From Oegoconia quadripuncta (taxonomy: Eukaryota; Arthropoda; Insecta; Lepidoptera; Autostichidae), in contig OX438745.1 of the NCBI GenBank assembly GCA_949316235.1, positions 3,787,001-3,851,000 on the forward strand: a stretch of DNA of 64,000 nucleotides, written 5' to 3'. The notes below the pieces were generated by a model, which saw only the letters and a program-made list of their open reading frames with translations, was not told where the DNA came from and searched no databases. This document shows positions 62,241 through 64,000 of the stretch, in pieces (within the stretch, counting starts at the first letter, position 1; each line of letters opens with the position of its first letter). The position numbers and the translations under genes are program-made.

Positions 62241-62522
62241 TAAAGATTTCATTGTATCGTTCCTAATTACCCCATACCGTTCCCATTTCCCCCGCGGAAT
62301 GATCTCAATTACCCCATAGGGTATCGGGTAAAAAGGAACGGCAATGTTCTTTGTTTTTGTTTATATTTTAATAAAACGTTGATTTTTAAGGTTTTATTTA
62401 GCACTAATAAGTAGATAGAGAAGCAAAGTTATGTTTCAATAAAAGTTGATTATGGTCTGTGACCTTCTTTTATTATTTTTGAGCGTTAGAAGTTAAGTGT
62501 TCCCAATTCCCCCACTTTCCCC

Positions 62523-63878
62523 GGAGAGTGGGGGAACTGAGAACGGCGGGTAATTAGGAACAGCTAGATAAGTAATATTTCCCCCCACAATACACCGTCC
62601 CGCACCTGTCCAACGGATGCATCCAGCGCCCCTCAGAGCATACGCGATAGTTAGATTGAAAGACCGCACGGGCGCTGTTATGGTGAGTCGAACAATTTTT
62701 TTTGCATTTCTGTTATAATTTTTGTTATGTGTTATAATAGATGTAAATATTGTACTTTTGAGTTCGAAGACCCCATATTTCGTTACTATTATACACGTAC
62801 CATATGTTTATAAATCCCATGTAATGTGAAGTTCACCAAAAATACTGTTGAGGGTAGCGACCATTTTTATTTATATTGACTACTTCGGGCAATTGGGAAC
62901 GGCGTCAGGCGGGTAATTGAGAACGTTTCTAATTACCCCTTGGGTTCTTAATTACCCCTTGGCTGGTTGATTGTGGAATAATGTTTTAACGTTACGAATT
63001 GTTTTTGATGACTCGAAATTATATACGAAAGCCTGAACCAAAATACCAAATTGGAGATCTTCGCCATGCTATCGAAGATGTCAAAAGTAAAAAGGTCACA
63101 TTAGGTCAAGCTGCCAAGTACCAAAAACAACATTATTCAAACAACTAAAACAAAAAAAATTCAAGACTCCAAAAAAAGGTCGGTACACCGTATTTAATAA
63201 AGAACAAGAAGACCAGTTAGAAAAATTTGATGAAGTTGATTGCTGCAAGTCTTTTTATGGCATAACATCAAAACGTGAGCTCTACATCGTTAACAATCCT
63301 GGGAAACGAATAAGCCAATATGAGGTTGGAGATCTATACAAAAGAAGCCACAAGTAAAGGGTAAAGGAGTCAGAATTTTGAAGAAGGCTTTACAAGGAGA
63401 TGAAAACGAAGAGGAGTTTTATTGCATAATTTGCAACGAAAAGTATGAATCCGAAACGAATACGAATGAAAGAATGAAACAGAAGATTGGATCGTGTGCG
63501 CCATTTGTAAACTCTGGGCATATAACTGTACTACCGGAGAAACCAGTAAAGGTTACGTGTGTGATTTGTGCAACACAAAGAAATTGTAGTTTATTATAAA
63601 GATTTCATTGTATCGTTCCTAATTACCCCATACCGTTCCCATTTCCCCCGCGGAATGATCTCAATTACCCCATAGGGTATCGGGTAAAAAGGAACGGCAA
63701 TGTTCTTTGTTTTTGTTTATATTTTAATAAAACGTTGATTTTTAAGGTTTTATTTAGCACTAATAAGTAGATAGAGAAGCAAAGTTATGTTTCAATAAAA
63801 GTTGATTATGGTCTGTGACCTTCTTTTATTATTTTTGAGCGTTAGAAGTTAAGTGTTCCCAATTCCCCCACTTTCCCC
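62523..63878 (+). mobile_element. pogo-like transposon, deleted, unit 2 (head-to-tail)
   Basis: Same as unit 1 over its entire length, offset 1355-1356 bp. The only differences found by reading are the first two Gs of the tip (GGAGAG instead of GGGGAGAG) and one extra A in a run near 63149. It begins directly after unit 1 without TA or other spacer. Followed by TA (63879..63880). Carries the same broken frames at 63008 and 63378. Confidence 0.92.
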
Positions 63879-64000
63879 TATGTGTGTTTGTTACTTTTTG
63901 GCTGGACAGACTTGGATGAAATTTGATTGGTAGGCAGATTAGAACCTGCATTACACCTAGACATATAGGCAAACTTTGAGCTAGACCGATTTTAATGAAA
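63879..64000 (+). repeat. Rep-8 right part, split by pogo dimer
   Basis: TATGTGTGTTTGTTACTTTT, TGGCTGGACAGACTTGGATG, AAATTTGATTGGTAGGCAG; continues the copy that started at 61126 and runs off the window end. Confidence 0.75.

Larger units (their letters stand above)
61166..62522 (+). mobile_element. pogo-like transposon, deleted, unit 1
   Basis: Left tip GGGGAGAGTGGGGGAACTGA; right tip (reversed) GGGGAAAGTGGGGGAATTGG. Preceded by TA. 1357 bp. Subterminal zones repeat TAATT..GAAC and AATTACCCC many times in both orientations, plausible transposase-binding motifs. Coding remnants at 61653 and 61800..62230. The central catalytic part is missing. Confidence 0.92.

Noticed and set aside
1..64000. 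Endogenous viral or LTR-retrotransposon sequence
   Set aside because: No LTR pairs, gag/protease/integrase motifs or viral protein remnants were recognised; all reverse-transcriptase pieces are of the non-LTR type.

Overview
The window is eukaryotic, AT-rich, gene-free DNA made mostly of transposable-element debris. Repeat style points to a butterfly or moth (Lepidoptera): truncated non-LTR retrotransposons ending in TTTGATTTGATTT, TAAATAAATAAAT or TTGTATTGTATTG tails, several families of tRNA-headed SINEs, and short foldback DNA elements. That assignment is inference from repeat character; species cannot be named. No exon of a host gene, rRNA, free-standing tRNA or CRISPR array could be supported. 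The longest continuous reading frame (153 codons, 41820..42281) is the C-terminal end of a dead LINE reverse transcriptase. Local family names used here: SINE-A to SINE-D, TIR-A to TIR-E, Rep-1 to Rep-8.

Layout. 0-8 kb: RTE-type and other LINE fragments, a small hairpin, Rep-2 blocks around a LINE 3' end, and the first copies of TIR-C and Rep-1. 8-21 kb: dense SINE-A/B/D copies, foldback elements TIR-A, B, D and E, a TIR-C copy split by an RTE-like insertion, and a LINE carrying a template-switch-like palindrome. 21-28 kb: Rep-1, SINE-A and, at 24827..25521, a near-perfect inverted duplication (319-bp arms, 57-bp loop), the most striking structure here. 28-34 kb: long unassigned AT-rich DNA with a few dispersed repeats. 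34-44 kb: a three-layer nest (RTE, then TIR-A, then SINE-A), more SINEs, head-to-head LINE pieces, a 160-bp tandem duplication, the best LINE C-terminus, and a deleted mariner/Tc-type transposon with 283-bp inverted repeats. 44-54 kb: SINEs, a LINE interrupted by another LINE tail, foldback elements and a GC-rich LINE-like block. 54-64 kb: SINE-A copies, TIR-C, TIR-A, an RNase H-type LINE end, Rep-8 copies and finally a head-to-tail dimer of a pogo-like transposon (61166..63878) inserted at a TA inside a Rep-8 copy.

How the parts relate. Nothing here forms a pathway. The logic is insertion history: LINEs (dead, 5'-truncated) supply the machinery that presumably copied the SINEs, and DNA transposases of the mariner/pogo type presumably moved the foldback elements, some of which share terminal bases with the deleted mariner at 42648. 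Nested insertions give relative ages. The hairpin and the pogo dimer look youngest because their duplicated parts differ by only a few bases.
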